A program made the translations under genes and the position numbers. Shown piece after piece: positions 16,718 to 25,025 of a stretch of 64,000 nt of DNA. Each line of letters opens with the position of its first letter. The first letter of the stretch is position 1. This stretch comes from Actinoplanes sandaracinus (lineage in GTDB: Bacteria; Actinomycetota; Actinomycetes; Mycobacteriales; Micromonosporaceae). The notes beneath the pieces are model-generated. The model did not search any database, was not told where the DNA came from, and saw only the letters and a program-made list of their open reading frames with translations. Location of the stretch: assembly GCF_030009775.1 (NCBI RefSeq), contig NZ_JASCTH010000009.1, positions 225,591 to 289,590 of the forward strand, given 5' to 3'.

Positions 16718-17380
16718 TCAGCCGTGCCGGGATCGCAGGAGGCCGGCCAGGTACTCGAGATCCACCCCGGTCAGCGTGGACCGCAGGTGCACCCCGTCGA
16801 CCGGCTCCAGCGCGAGCTCGGCAGGCACCGCGAGCACCCGCGCCCCGGCGGCGAACGCGCTGGCCACCCCACTGGGCGAGTCCTCGATCGCCACACAGGA
16901 CGAGATCGGCACACCGAGGAGGGCGGCCGCGGTCCGGTACGGCTCGGGGTCGGGTTTGGGCCGCTCCACCTCGTCGCCGCAGACCACCACGTCGAAGTTC
17001 TCGGCGCCGAGGGTCTTGAGCGCCACCTCGACCAGCCGCCGCCCGGTCGAGGTCACGAGCGCCGTCGGAATGCCCGCCGCCCGGACCGCGAGCAGCAGTT
17101 CCATCGCTCCGGGCCGCCACACCAGGCCCTCGGAGAACAGCTCCTGCACCCGCGTGGTCAGCCACTCCACGTCCGGCGCCTCGGGCCGGCCGGGCTGGCC
17201 GAGGTCGTCGCGGAAGAGCCGCATGCTGGTGGCCATGCTGGTGCCCACCATGGCCAGGCGGGCGGTGTCGGAGAGGACGCCACCGGCGTGGACGGCGAGC
17301 TCGGCCAGGGCGATGCCCCAGACCCGCTCGCTGTCGACCAGCGTCCCGTCCATGTCGAAGAGCACGGCGGCAGGATTCAC
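16718..17380 (-). CDS. HAD-superfamily phosphatase / beta-phosphoglucomutase-like
   Basis: The 220-residue protein has the HAD motifs in order: DMDGT (D9 nucleophile, D11) at the N terminus, a helical cap (about 18-85), VTSTGR as motif II, and a distal GDEVERPKPDPEPY lysine block followed by EDSPSGV with the metal-binding acidic pair. This subgroup covers phosphoglycolate-phosphatase-like and beta-phosphoglucomutase-like enzymes; the sugar or acid phosphate used cannot be told. The start is GTG with a CAGAAT-like box six bases upstream. It lies downstream of the zinc peptidase gene on the same strand. Confidence 0.92.
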   Translation of the reverse strand: MNPAAVLFDMDGTLVDSERVWGIALAELAVHAGGVLSDTARLAMVGTSMATSMRLFRDDLGQPGRPEAPDVEWLTTRVQELFSEGLVWRPGAMELLLAVRAAGIPTALVTSTGRRLVEVALKTLGAENFDVVVCGDEVERPKPDPEPYRTAAALLGVPISSCVAIEDSPSGVASAFAAGARVLAVPAELALEPVDGVHLRSTLTGVDLEYLAGLLRSRHG

Positions 17381-17466
17381 CGTGCCATTCTGGGACGCCC
17401 CCAGCCCCTCACCGCACCGAATGTGACGGTGCCCTCAGCGCCCACCGGTTACCGGAGACGGCTTCC

Positions 17467-18186
17467 TCAGAGTCCACAGGGCGTCAAGGACTGTTCATAG
17501 CCGTCGGCGAACGCCTGAAAGCGCTGCGCGGGCGAGCCGTGTGCGCCGGGCGCGAACCACGGCTGGCCGGGATCGTCACCGACCGCCACCAGGCCGTCGG
17601 CCAGTTCCTGGGTGTCGCCGTCGTCCATCCGCAAGGCGCCGTCGCGGGCCTGGTCACCGATGAACGCGCCGGCCATGCAGTCGGCTTGCAGTTCCTGCTC
17701 GATGGTGAACTCCTTGCGGATGCCGAGCCGAGCCTGGATGCCGTGCGCGTACTCATGGCCGAGCAGGTAGTAGACGAAGGAGTCACCGATCTGCTGGAAC
17801 GCGGCGAAAGCCCAGTTGACGTCGTAGGCGATGAAGTCCCCGGCCGAGCAGTAGACGGCGTTGTTGCGCGGCAACGGCTGTCCGCCGCAGCTCACCTCGC
17901 CGTCCCGCTCGTACGGTATGACCTGCTGAACGGGCTGGAACCCGGAACCGAGCCGCGACGCCCAGTACCGCTCGGCGACGTTCTGTGAGGCGCGCATGTC
18001 CCGGGCGAACTCCTCGGGCGTGTCGGTGCCCTCCGGTCCCTGGTCGGTGGATCGGCTGGCGGCCGGTGTCACGGAGCGTCCCGGTCCGGCCTGTTGCTGC
18101 TGTCGCACGGGCAGGCAAGCGCCCGCCAGAAGAACGGCTGAGAGGGCGGCGAGAAGGGCCGGGAGCGGTGCTGGTCGAGAGCGCAT
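17467..18186 (-). CDS. Secreted neutral zinc metallopeptidase (YpfJ family), probable lipoprotein
   Basis: The 239-residue protein has a signal sequence with a hydrophobic core (8-21) and a lipobox-like LLAGAC whose Cys is residue 24, so it is probably lipid-anchored outside the membrane. The catalytic zinc motif is HEYAH at 144-148, with the third ligand probably E165 in QELQADC, as in the YpfJ/neutral zinc metallopeptidase family. Four further cysteines may form disulphides. GGAGG lies five bases before the ATG. It is divergent from the ABC exporter; the 198-bp region between them holds a palindrome cluster. Its substrate is unknown. Confidence 0.92.
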   Translation of the reverse strand: MRSRPAPLPALLAALSAVLLAGACLPVRQQQQAGPGRSVTPAASRSTDQGPEGTDTPEEFARDMRASQNVAERYWASRLGSGFQPVQQVIPYERDGEVSCGGQPLPRNNAVYCSAGDFIAYDVNWAFAAFQQIGDSFVYYLLGHEYAHGIQARLGIRKEFTIEQELQADCMAGAFIGDQARDGALRMDDGDTQELADGLVAVGDDPGQPWFAPGAHGSPAQRFQAFADGYEQSLTPCGL

Positions 18187-18243
18187 ACGGGCCTCCAGGA
18201 CGGGGCTTCCACGTTAGACCCGATCGACCAAGATCAACGGAGT

Positions 18244-18285
18244 CAGGGACTTCCCTGAGAGGTCCCTGGGTGCCACCCCCAGGGA
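18244..18285. promoter_or_regulatory. Cluster of TCCCTG/CAGGGA palindromes, probable operator
   Basis: CAGGGA-CT-TCCCTG (18244-18257) is a perfect palindrome, and TCCCTGGG-N7-CCCAGGGA (18263-18285) follows five bases later. Four copies of the same hexamer in alternating orientation within 42 bases suggest two adjacent dimer-binding sites upstream of the ABC exporter, in the region shared with the divergent peptidase gene. Confidence 0.55.
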
Positions 18286-18384
18286 AATCTCCGCGTCGGC
18301 CTCCCCCGCCGGACGGAGGCCGGACACCGGATCCACCGAAACACTGAGCCGGACGGAAGACAACACCACAGGGGGAGACGGACA

Positions 18385-19152
18385 GTGGCAGCGACGAATA
18401 CCGGCGGGCCGGTGGCGGCGCGGGCGGACGGCATCTGGAAGGTCTACGGCTCCGGCGAGGCACGGGTGGTGGCGCTACGGGGGGTCAGCGCCGAGTTCGG
18501 CCGGGGCCGGTTCACCGCCATCATGGGGCCGTCCGGCAGTGGCAAGTCGACGCTGATGCACTGCCTCGCCGGCCTGGACACGGTCGACGAGGGCGCCGTG
18601 CACGTCGGCGGCACCGAGATCAGCACCCTGAAGGACAAGGCACTGACCCGCCTGCGCCGGGACCGGGTCGGGTTCATCTTCCAGCAGTTCAACCTGCTGC
18701 CGACGCTGAGCGCGGCGGAGAACATCAAACTGCCGCTGGACATCGCCGGCCGCAAGGCGGATCCGCAGTGGTGGGACACGGTGATCGACACGGTGGGCCT
18801 GCGGGATCGCCTCGGTCACCGGCCCAGCCAGCTCTCCGGCGGCCAGCAGCAGCGGGTGGCGTGCGCGCGGGCGCTGATGGGCCGCCCCGACGTGATCTTC
18901 GCGGACGAGCCGACCGGCAACCTGGACTCCCGCTCCGGCGCCGAGGTCCTGTCGTTCCTGCGGTCCAGCGTGCGCGAGCACGGCCAGACCATCGTGATGG
19001 TCACCCACGATCCGGTGGCGGCGAGCTACGCCGACCGGGTGGTGTTCCTCGCCGACGGCTCCATCGTCGACGAACTGGCGAACCCGACCGCCGACACCGT
19101 TCTGGACACGATGAAGCGCCTCGACCCGCGTACCGACCCGGTGATGCTCTGA
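18385..19152 (+). CDS. ABC transporter ATP-binding protein (MacB/LolD type)
   Basis: The 255-residue ATPase has Walker A GPSGSGKS at 48-55, a Q-loop in FIFQQFNLLPTLSA, the signature LSGGQQQRVACARAL, Walker B VIFADEPTGNLD and a switch His in MVTHD. These are typical of the MacB/LolD/YknY group that powers FtsX-like permeases. Such systems work in lipoprotein release, peptide export or cell-wall control by mechanotransmission. It starts at GTG, seven bases after GGGGGAG, and its stop overlaps the permease start (TGATG). Confidence 0.96.
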   Translation: MAATNTGGPVAARADGIWKVYGSGEARVVALRGVSAEFGRGRFTAIMGPSGSGKSTLMHCLAGLDTVDEGAVHVGGTEISTLKDKALTRLRRDRVGFIFQQFNLLPTLSAAENIKLPLDIAGRKADPQWWDTVIDTVGLRDRLGHRPSQLSGGQQQRVACARALMGRPDVIFADEPTGNLDSRSGAEVLSFLRSSVREHGQTIVMVTHDPVAASYADRVVFLADGSIVDELANPTADTVLDTMKRLDPRTDPVML

Positions 19153-21686
19153 TGCTGCGCGCCACGCTGAAGAGCCTGCTGGCCCGTAAGTTGCGGCTGG
19201 TCCTGTCGGGGCTGGCGGTCATTCTCGGGGTGATGTTCGTGTCCGGCGCGCTGGTGCTCACCGACACCCTGAACCGCACCTTCGACTCGATCTTCGCGGA
19301 CGCCTATTCGGCGACCGACGTCTCGATCGCCGCCAAACCCAAGGTCGCGGTCGCCGAGTTCGACGGCGAGGAGGTTCCCTCGCCGCTTCCGGCCTCCGTG
19401 GTCGAGACCGTCAAGAGCCAGCCGGGGGTACGCTCCGCGACCGGCCGTGTCGACGCCGACGGGGCCCGCGTGATCGCCGCCGACGGCAAGGTCCTGACGT
19501 CGTTCGGCCCGCCACGGATCGGCACGAACTGGACCGGCACCGACGAGATCATGGAGATGCGGTCCGGCCGCGGTCCGGAGGCACCCGGCGAGATCGCCAT
19601 GAACGCCACCACCGCCGAACTCGCCGGCTTCCGGGTCGGTGACCGAGTGTCCGTACTCACCCTCCAGCCGAAACGCGAGTTCACGCTGGTCGGCGTCTGG
19701 GGTTACACCGGCGGCAGGGACAGCGTCAGCGGTGTCCAGGAGGTCGCCTTCACCACCCCGGTGGCCCAGGAGCTGATGCTCGGCGCCAAGGACGTGTTCA
19801 GTTCGGTGACGGTCCGCACCGCTGACGGCGTCACGCCGGAGCAGCTGCGCGACCGGCTGGCACCGGTCGTCGGCGACGGCTACGAGGTGAAGACCGGCAC
19901 TCAGCTCGCCGACGAGAACGCGGCCGGCCTCAAGGAGGGCATCGGCTTCTTCAACCAGATCCTGCTCGGCTTCGCCGGGGTGGCCCTGTTCGTCGGCATC
20001 TTCCTGATCCTGAACACGTTCTCGATCGTGGTCGCCCAGCGCACCCGGGAACTGGCCCTGCTCCGCGCGATGGGCGCCAGCCGCCGCCAGGTGATCAACT
20101 CGGTGCTCGTGGAGGCGGTCGTGGTCGGGCTGATCGCCTCGGTCCTCGGCCTGGCCGCCGGCGTCGGCGCGGGCGCCGGGCTGGGCGCCCTGTTCAGCAG
20201 GATGGGCGGCGGCATGGACCTGGCGCCGATCGGGGTACCGCTTCCCGCCGTGATCAGCGCGTTCACGGTCGGCATCGTGGTCACGGTGCTCGCCGCGGTG
20301 CTGCCCGCGCTGCGCGCCTCGCGGATCGCTCCGGTCGCCGCCATGCAGGAGGTGACCATCACGGACCGTCCGCTCACGAAGCTCACCGTCGCGGGTTCGG
20401 CGGTGACGGCTGTGGGCGCCACGACACTCGGCCTCGGCCTGTTCGCCGACGCGGGCGACGCCACACTGTGGCTGATCCTCGGCGGCGTGCTCGTCACGTT
20501 CATCGGGGTGGCGCTGCTCACCCCGCTGATCAGCCGCCCGGTGGTGTCCCTGCTCGGCCGGCTGTTCTCCTGGTCGGTGCCGGGACGTCTGGGCCGGCTC
20601 AACTCCGGCCGCAACCCGCGCCGGACAGCCATCACCGCGGCCGCCCTCATGGTCGGCATCGCCCTGGTCACCGGCGTCACCGTGGTGATGGACTCGGCGA
20701 AGAGCAGCCTGCAGGCCGAGGCGGCCCGCATCCTGAAGGCCCAGATCATGATCAGTGGCGATCAGGGCGGCGCCCGGCCGCCGACCTATGACCCGGCGGT
20801 TCTGGACGAGGCCGCCGCGATCCCCGGCGTCCGTGCCGCCGCCGGCCTCTACAACGACGTGGTCGCGATCGGCGCCGACAGCGACTACGTGGCCGCGGCC
20901 GAGGACCTCTCCGTGCTGGCCGAGGCCTACGGCACCACCGCCGCCAAGCTCACCGCCGACCAGATCGCCGTCAGCGAGCCGGAGGCGAGCGAGCGCGGCT
21001 GGAAGACCGGCACGCCGGTCACGATCCAGACCTCGCGGGGCGAGCCGCACACGTACACCGTGGCCCAGGTGTTCCCGGAGAACGGCCTTCCCAAAAACAT
21101 CATCCTGCCGGCCGAGGCGATCAAGAGTTTCGGCATCGCGCAGCCGGTCCTCGGTTTCATCCGCCTCGACGAGGGTGTCACCGTCGCCTCGGTGCTTCCG
21201 CAGGTCAAGGCGCTGCTGGCGGACAGTCCCGAGGTCACCGCCACCGACCAGCAGACCTTCGTCGACGACCAGGCGGCCGTCTTCGACGACCTCATCGTGA
21301 TGATCCAGATCCTGCTGGGCCTGGCCATCCTCATCGCCATCCTGGGCGTGATCAACACTCTCGCCCTGTCGGTCCTGGAGCGCACCCGCGAACTCGGCCT
21401 CCTCCGGGCCGTGGGCCTGGGCCGGGCCCAGACCATGCGCATGATCACCGTCGAGGCCGTGGTGATCGCCGTCTTCGGCGCGCTCCTCGGCGTCGCGGTC
21501 GGCGCGGGCATGGGCAGCGCGGTGGCCCACGCTCTGGAGAACGACGGCATCACGCAGATCGTCCTGCCCTGGTCCCGGATGGCCACCTACCTGGTGCTGG
21601 CCGCCCTGGTCGGCGTGGTGGCGGCCGTCCTGCCGGCGATCCGGGCCGCCCGCCTGAACGTCCTGAACGCCATCGCCCACGACTGA
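19152..21686 (+). CDS. ABC transporter permease, two FtsX-like domains
   Basis: The 844-residue permease begins at the ATG that overlaps the ATPase stop. It has an N-terminal membrane helix (about 13-37), a MacB-like periplasmic domain with many charged residues, a block of three helices with QRTRELALLRAMGASRRQV, then a second helix, a second extracellular domain and a last three-helix block with LERTRELGLLRAVGLGRAQ. The doubled layout is common in actinobacteria. With the ATPase it forms a complete exporter. Promoter control probably involves the palindromes upstream. No regulator gene adjoins it. Confidence 0.95.
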   Translation: MLRATLKSLLARKLRLVLSGLAVILGVMFVSGALVLTDTLNRTFDSIFADAYSATDVSIAAKPKVAVAEFDGEEVPSPLPASVVETVKSQPGVRSATGRVDADGARVIAADGKVLTSFGPPRIGTNWTGTDEIMEMRSGRGPEAPGEIAMNATTAELAGFRVGDRVSVLTLQPKREFTLVGVWGYTGGRDSVSGVQEVAFTTPVAQELMLGAKDVFSSVTVRTADGVTPEQLRDRLAPVVGDGYEVKTGTQLADENAAGLKEGIGFFNQILLGFAGVALFVGIFLILNTFSIVVAQRTRELALLRAMGASRRQVINSVLVEAVVVGLIASVLGLAAGVGAGAGLGALFSRMGGGMDLAPIGVPLPAVISAFTVGIVVTVLAAVLPALRASRIAPVAAMQEVTITDRPLTKLTVAGSAVTAVGATTLGLGLFADAGDATLWLILGGVLVTFIGVALLTPLISRPVVSLLGRLFSWSVPGRLGRLNSGRNPRRTAITAAALMVGIALVTGVTVVMDSAKSSLQAEAARILKAQIMISGDQGGARPPTYDPAVLDEAAAIPGVRAAAGLYNDVVAIGADSDYVAAAEDLSVLAEAYGTTAAKLTADQIAVSEPEASERGWKTGTPVTIQTSRGEPHTYTVAQVFPENGLPKNIILPAEAIKSFGIAQPVLGFIRLDEGVTVASVLPQVKALLADSPEVTATDQQTFVDDQAAVFDDLIVMIQILLGLAILIAILGVINTLALSVLERTRELGLLRAVGLGRAQTMRMITVEAVVIAVFGALLGVAVGAGMGSAVAHALENDGITQIVLPWSRMATYLVLAALVGVVAAVLPAIRAARLNVLNAIAHD

Positions 21687-22089
21687 CCCCACACGACGGC
21701 GTCCCTCCCGACCCGCGACTGCGGGCCCGCCGACGGGCGGCTCCGGCTTCGGCCGGGGCCGCCCGTTCCGTCGGCCCGCACGCACATGCCGCCCACTCCC
21801 ACTTTCCGGCCCTGCCCGCCTCCTGCCCTGCCCGCCTCCTGCCGAGCTTGCTGCCGGCACGGCCCACCCAGGTCTTCCCCGGCTTGCTTCCGGCACAGCC
21901 CATCTCCTGCACCGCCGCTTCCGGCCGCGCGCACCTCCGGCACCACCCGCTTCCGGCCCAGCCCACTTCGTGCACCGCCCGCATTCGGGTCCCACGTACT
22001 TCAGCACCGCCCGCAACCCGCCCGGCCCGGCTTTCCGGCACCGTCCAGGCCCTGCACCGCCGCTTCCGGTCCCCCGGACTTCAGCACCG

Positions 22090-22148
22090 CCCACATCCCG
22101 CCCGGCCCACATCCCGCCCGGCCCGCATCCCGCCCGGCCCGCATCCGG
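22090..22148. repeat. 16-bp tandem repeat, 3.7 copies
   Basis: The unit CCCACATCCCGCCCGG is repeated head to tail at 22090, 22106 and 22122, with an A-to-G change in the third unit, and a partial copy at 22138. Confidence 0.85.
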
Positions 22149-22388
22149 CACCGGCCGGTTCCCCCGCCGTTCCCGCCGCGAGGGGAATGTCCGTCTACGA
22201 GCGCTCGGTGGCCGAGCCGACCTTGACTGGCTGGTCGTCGGTGCTGTCCCGAGCAGGGTGAGGCGGCACTCACGGCCGGCCGGCAGAACCGGCCAAGATC
22301 GCCCCAGTCCGTTACTCCTCTTCCGTGATCGCGGCCGCCATCGCCGGCTGTTGATCTGCTGACCGTGCGAGTTCGCGGTCAAAACGGG

Positions 22389-22560
22389 AGGCACTTCCGG
22401 GCTACGGCCGGTCGGCAGGACTTCGGCCGAGCCGTAGCGGGGACCCGTTCTCGCGTCTGGAAGGCACGTCCGGATACGGCCGGTTGGCAGGAGCACGGCC
22501 AAGCCGTAGCGGGGACCTGTTTCGCGTCTGAGAGGCACGTGTGGGCTACGGCCGGCGTGT
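22389..22560. repeat. Tandem hairpin repeat, period 71-73 bp, about 2.4 copies
   Basis: Units start at 22389, 22462 and 22533 with AGGCAC. Unit 1 contains GCTACGGC (22401-22408) and its exact complement GCCGTAGC (22431-22438), with an inner pair TCGGC/GCCGA. Unit 2 keeps the fold with one outer mismatch and has TTGGC/GCCAA inside, so both arms changed together. Unit 3 stops after the left arm. Confidence 0.8.
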
Positions 22561-23066
22561 GAGGACGGCGGTGGTCGTCGCTTGGGCGTGTCATCACGGT
22601 CGTGTCACCGGCTGCGCGTCGATTCATTCCTGACCGCTGCCCCGGGCAAGCCCGCCGGGATCCTGGGGATGCGGTCGGATCGTCGCGGTGCGTGTCCTCG
22701 GCGGCGGGGCGGGGTGGGCGGGAAGTGGGCAGCAGCCCGGTGGTCGCGCCGCGGTCTCGAGGCGGCTGGGCCTCGCGCGGATGACACGGGAGGTGTGGTT
22801 CGGCGGGGCGGCTTGGCTCGTACAAGACAGGGGTTGGAATAGGCCGGAAACCGGGAGCCCCCCACCCGCCCGGACCGACGCCTACGCCAGGCGTTCAGCC
22901 CGGCCGGAGCGAGAGGTCCGCAGAGGCGAGATCAGGAGCCGCGGCCGCCCACAAGGACCGCAGCTCCACGCCGCGGCGGGCAGGAGCCGCGGCCCTCGTG
23001 GGCGTCGGCTTCCCTCTCGGCGGGGAACGGGCTCTGGGTCAGGGCCAGGCGGGCCAGGCCACCCTC

Positions 23067-23118
23067 GAGCCGAAGAGGTCGGAGCTCGAAGAGAGCCGAA
23101 GAGGTCGGAGCTCGAAGA
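23067..23118. repeat. 26-bp tandem duplication
   Basis: GAGCCGAAGAGGTCGGAGCT plus six more bases is present twice in direct succession, with a decayed third stub after it. It lies just downstream of the stop codon of the minus-strand membrane protein gene. Confidence 0.85.
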
Positions 23119-23214
23119 CGTCGGAGCGGCCGCGAAGATCAGCCCGGCGATCTCCAGGACTTCGAGGTGGCGGGAGCTCGCCGGAAGGCTGATGGCGAGC
23201 GGCCCGGGCACCTG

Positions 23215-23769
23215 TCACACCTTGCTGGGGACGCGCCGGTGCAATTCGGCGAGGAGGACTTCCGGTCCCGGCGACATCAGGCCGACATCGATGATGTACG
23301 CGACCTCGCCGCCGCGGCGGCGGACCCGTGGTGGGCCGCCGGGTCCGGGGAGGACGGCGGCGTAGTCCTCGGCCACGGGGGTGATCACCAGCTCGGTGAA
23401 CGGTCCGCGGCCACGCAGGGCGACCGCGGCGATGCCGGACCAGGGCAGGTGGACGGGGCGGCGGCCGGTGGCGGCGAAGTCGAGGCCGTGCACGGAGGTG
23501 TGCAGCCAGCCCAACCGGCGCCAGACGGTCAGCAGCGCCAGGGCGGCCAGGACCGCGGGGACGATCAGCGCGAACTCGGCGTGGATCACGATGTCGGCGG
23601 CCCGCGGGCGGTAGCCGGCGGCCGTCCTGATCAGCAGAGTGAGCAGCAGCATCGGCAGCCAGGTGGCGGCCAGGACCCACAGGGCGGTCACGTAGAACAT
23701 CCCGCGCGCCTGGAAGAAGCTGACGGTGTCGTCAGTGGGTCCGAGCACCTGGTCCACATGGTCGGCCAT
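23215..23769 (-). CDS. Membrane protein with PH-like C-terminal domain, hypothetical
   Basis: Starting at the ATG at 23769 (MADHVDQV) the protein has 184 residues; another in-frame ATG lies seven codons upstream. Two hydrophobic helices (about 22-45 and 58-82) are followed by a beta-rich domain of about 95 residues with WLHTSVHGLDFA and LPWSGIAAVALRGRG, ending in a helix. This is the layout of small actinobacterial proteins with a bacterial PH-like domain. A CATAAT box six bases before the second ATG favours that start as leaderless. Function is unknown; the gene is divergent from PAC2. Confidence 0.75.
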   Translation of the reverse strand: MADHVDQVLGPTDDTVSFFQARGMFYVTALWVLAATWLPMLLLTLLIRTAAGYRPRAADIVIHAEFALIVPAVLAALALLTVWRRLGWLHTSVHGLDFAATGRRPVHLPWSGIAAVALRGRGPFTELVITPVAEDYAAVLPGPGGPPRVRRRGGEVAYIIDVGLMSPGPEVLLAELHRRVPSKV

Positions 23770-23881
23770 ATGCAGATTATGCCCCGGCATTTCAGGATCA
23801 TCTGGACATCACGGGTAGTGAGCGCGGTTGATGCCCCGGGGCCCCCGGCGCGGCCGCCGGGTACGTTCCCGCACCCGCACG

Positions 23882-23887
23882 TAGGCT
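23882..23887 (+). promoter_or_regulatory. -10 box of the leaderless PAC2 gene
   Basis: TAGGCT is followed by seven bases and then the ATG at 23895; no ribosome site is present. Confidence 0.65.
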
Positions 23888-23894
23888 GTGTGCC

Positions 23895-24764
23895 ATGACT
23901 GAGTTCGACGGCCTTCCGCTGCTCCGCTCCCCCGTGGCCATCGCCGCCTTCGAGGGCTGGAACGATGCTGCGGACGCTTCGACCGCGGCCGTGGAACACC
24001 TCGAGCAGGTCTGGGAGGCCCGCGAGGTCACCAGCATCGACCCTGAGGACTTCTACGACTTCCAGGTCAGCCGGCCCACCATCACCATGGCCGAGGGCGA
24101 GACACGGAAGATCGAGTGGCCGACCACGCGGTTCATGGTGGCCAGCCCGCCCGGCTCCGACCGTGACGTGGTGCTGATCCGCGGCATCGAGCCGAGCATG
24201 CGGTGGCGCACCTTCTGCGAATCGGTGCTGGAGATCTGCCACAGCCTCGAGGTCAACCGGATCGTGCTGCTCGGGGCCCTGCTCGCCGACGTGCCCTACA
24301 CACGCCCGCTGCCGATCAGCGGCACCGCCACCGACCGCGAGACCGCCGAGAAGTACAAGGTCGTGCCGACCCGTTACGACGGTCCGACCGGCATCGTCGG
24401 CGTGCTGCAGGAAGCAGCCGGCCGCGCCGAGCTGGACGCGCTGTCGTTCTGGGTGCACGTGCCGCACTACGCCAACAACCCGCCCTGCCCGAAGGCGACG
24501 TTGTCGCTGCTCAGCCGCATCGAGGACGTCCTCGACCTGCCGGTGCCGATGGCTGACCTGGCCGAGCAGACCGATGACTGGGAGAAGCGGGTCCGAGCCG
24601 CCGCCGAGCAGGACGCGGAACTCGGGGAGTATGTGCGGGAGCTGGAGGAACGGGTCGGCGACGCGGGGATTCAGCCGCTGACCGGCGACGAGATCGCCAG
24701 CGAGTTCGAGAAGTACCTGCGACGGCGGGGCGGGTCGGCCGGCCCGACGGCCGGCTCCTGGTGA
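23895..24764 (+). CDS. PAC2-family protein (proteasome assembly chaperone-like)
   Basis: The 289-residue protein has the PAC2 fold signatures: an N-terminal PVAIAAFEGWNDAADAST, VVLIRGIEPSMRWRTFCESV, and IVLLGALLADVPYTRPLPI, then an acidic helical tail ending GDEIASEFEKYLRRRG. PAC2 proteins are homologues of eukaryotic proteasome assembly chaperones. The M. tuberculosis homologue, as I recall, is Rv2125, also close to the proteasome genes. A role in 20S assembly is possible but is inference. It has its own leaderless promoter and lies about 12 kb from mpa. Confidence 0.93.
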   Translation: MTEFDGLPLLRSPVAIAAFEGWNDAADASTAAVEHLEQVWEAREVTSIDPEDFYDFQVSRPTITMAEGETRKIEWPTTRFMVASPPGSDRDVVLIRGIEPSMRWRTFCESVLEICHSLEVNRIVLLGALLADVPYTRPLPISGTATDRETAEKYKVVPTRYDGPTGIVGVLQEAAGRAELDALSFWVHVPHYANNPPCPKATLSLLSRIEDVLDLPVPMADLAEQTDDWEKRVRAAAEQDAELGEYVRELEERVGDAGIQPLTGDEIASEFEKYLRRRGGSAGPTAGSW

Positions 24765-24811
24765 GACGCGCGTGAGGTGGGCGCCCTCAGCGGGGCGCCC
24801 ACCTGCGCCAC

Positions 24812-25003
24812 TCAGGAAGACTTGCCCATCGCCAGAACGCTTTCCTGGAAACCGGTCCACTCATCAGGTGTGAACACCAACGCCGGCCACTCCAGGTTCT
24901 TGCTGTCACGCAATTGAATGGTGCCGTCGATCTGCGCCACCTCGACACAGGCGCCGGCCGCACAGAAGGAACTGCGTCTCCACGTCTTTGTGGTCTCTGC
25001 CAT
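24812..25003 (-). CDS. DUF397 protein
   Basis: The 63-residue protein starts at ATG 25003, six bases after GAGAGAGG. It has the DUF397 pattern: WRRSSFCAAGACVEVA near the start, a central IQLRDSKN and FTPDEWTGF near the end. DUF397 proteins are small partners encoded next to XRE/DUF5753 regulators in actinobacteria, where related pairs act in development or antibiotic regulation. Here it lies 22 bp downstream of such a regulator in the same operon. The partnership is inferred from gene context. Confidence 0.9.
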   Translation of the reverse strand: MAETTKTWRRSSFCAAGACVEVAQIDGTIQLRDSKNLEWPALVFTPDEWTGFQESVLAMGKSS

Positions 25004-25025
25004 CTCGAACCTCTCTCGCACCCAG

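Larger units (their letters stand above)
21687..23214. other. 1.5-kb gene-free region with several repeat families
   Basis: No reading frame here has a convincing start, ribosome site or recognisable protein; the long open frames are by-products of GC-rich repeats. The left part (21.79-22.15 kb) is made of C-rich degenerate units related to GCACCGCCGCTTCCGG, which occurs exactly at least twice, and a clean 16-base tandem array. The middle (22.26-22.56 kb) has hairpin-forming repeats of about 72 bases. The right part (23.07-23.12 kb) has a 26-base tandem duplication. No transposase remnant is visible. Confidence 0.7.

Noticed and set aside
19026..22538. Open frame of 1170 residues on the minus strand across the ABC permease gene
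   Set aside because: It is antisense to a clear permease gene; composition is Gly/Arg/Asp-rich without hydrophobic or catalytic motifs, as expected of a GC-rich shadow frame.
22688..23365. 225-residue open frame in the gene desert
   Set aside because: No ribosome site, repetitive Arg/Gly composition, and the 26-bp tandem duplication passes through it.
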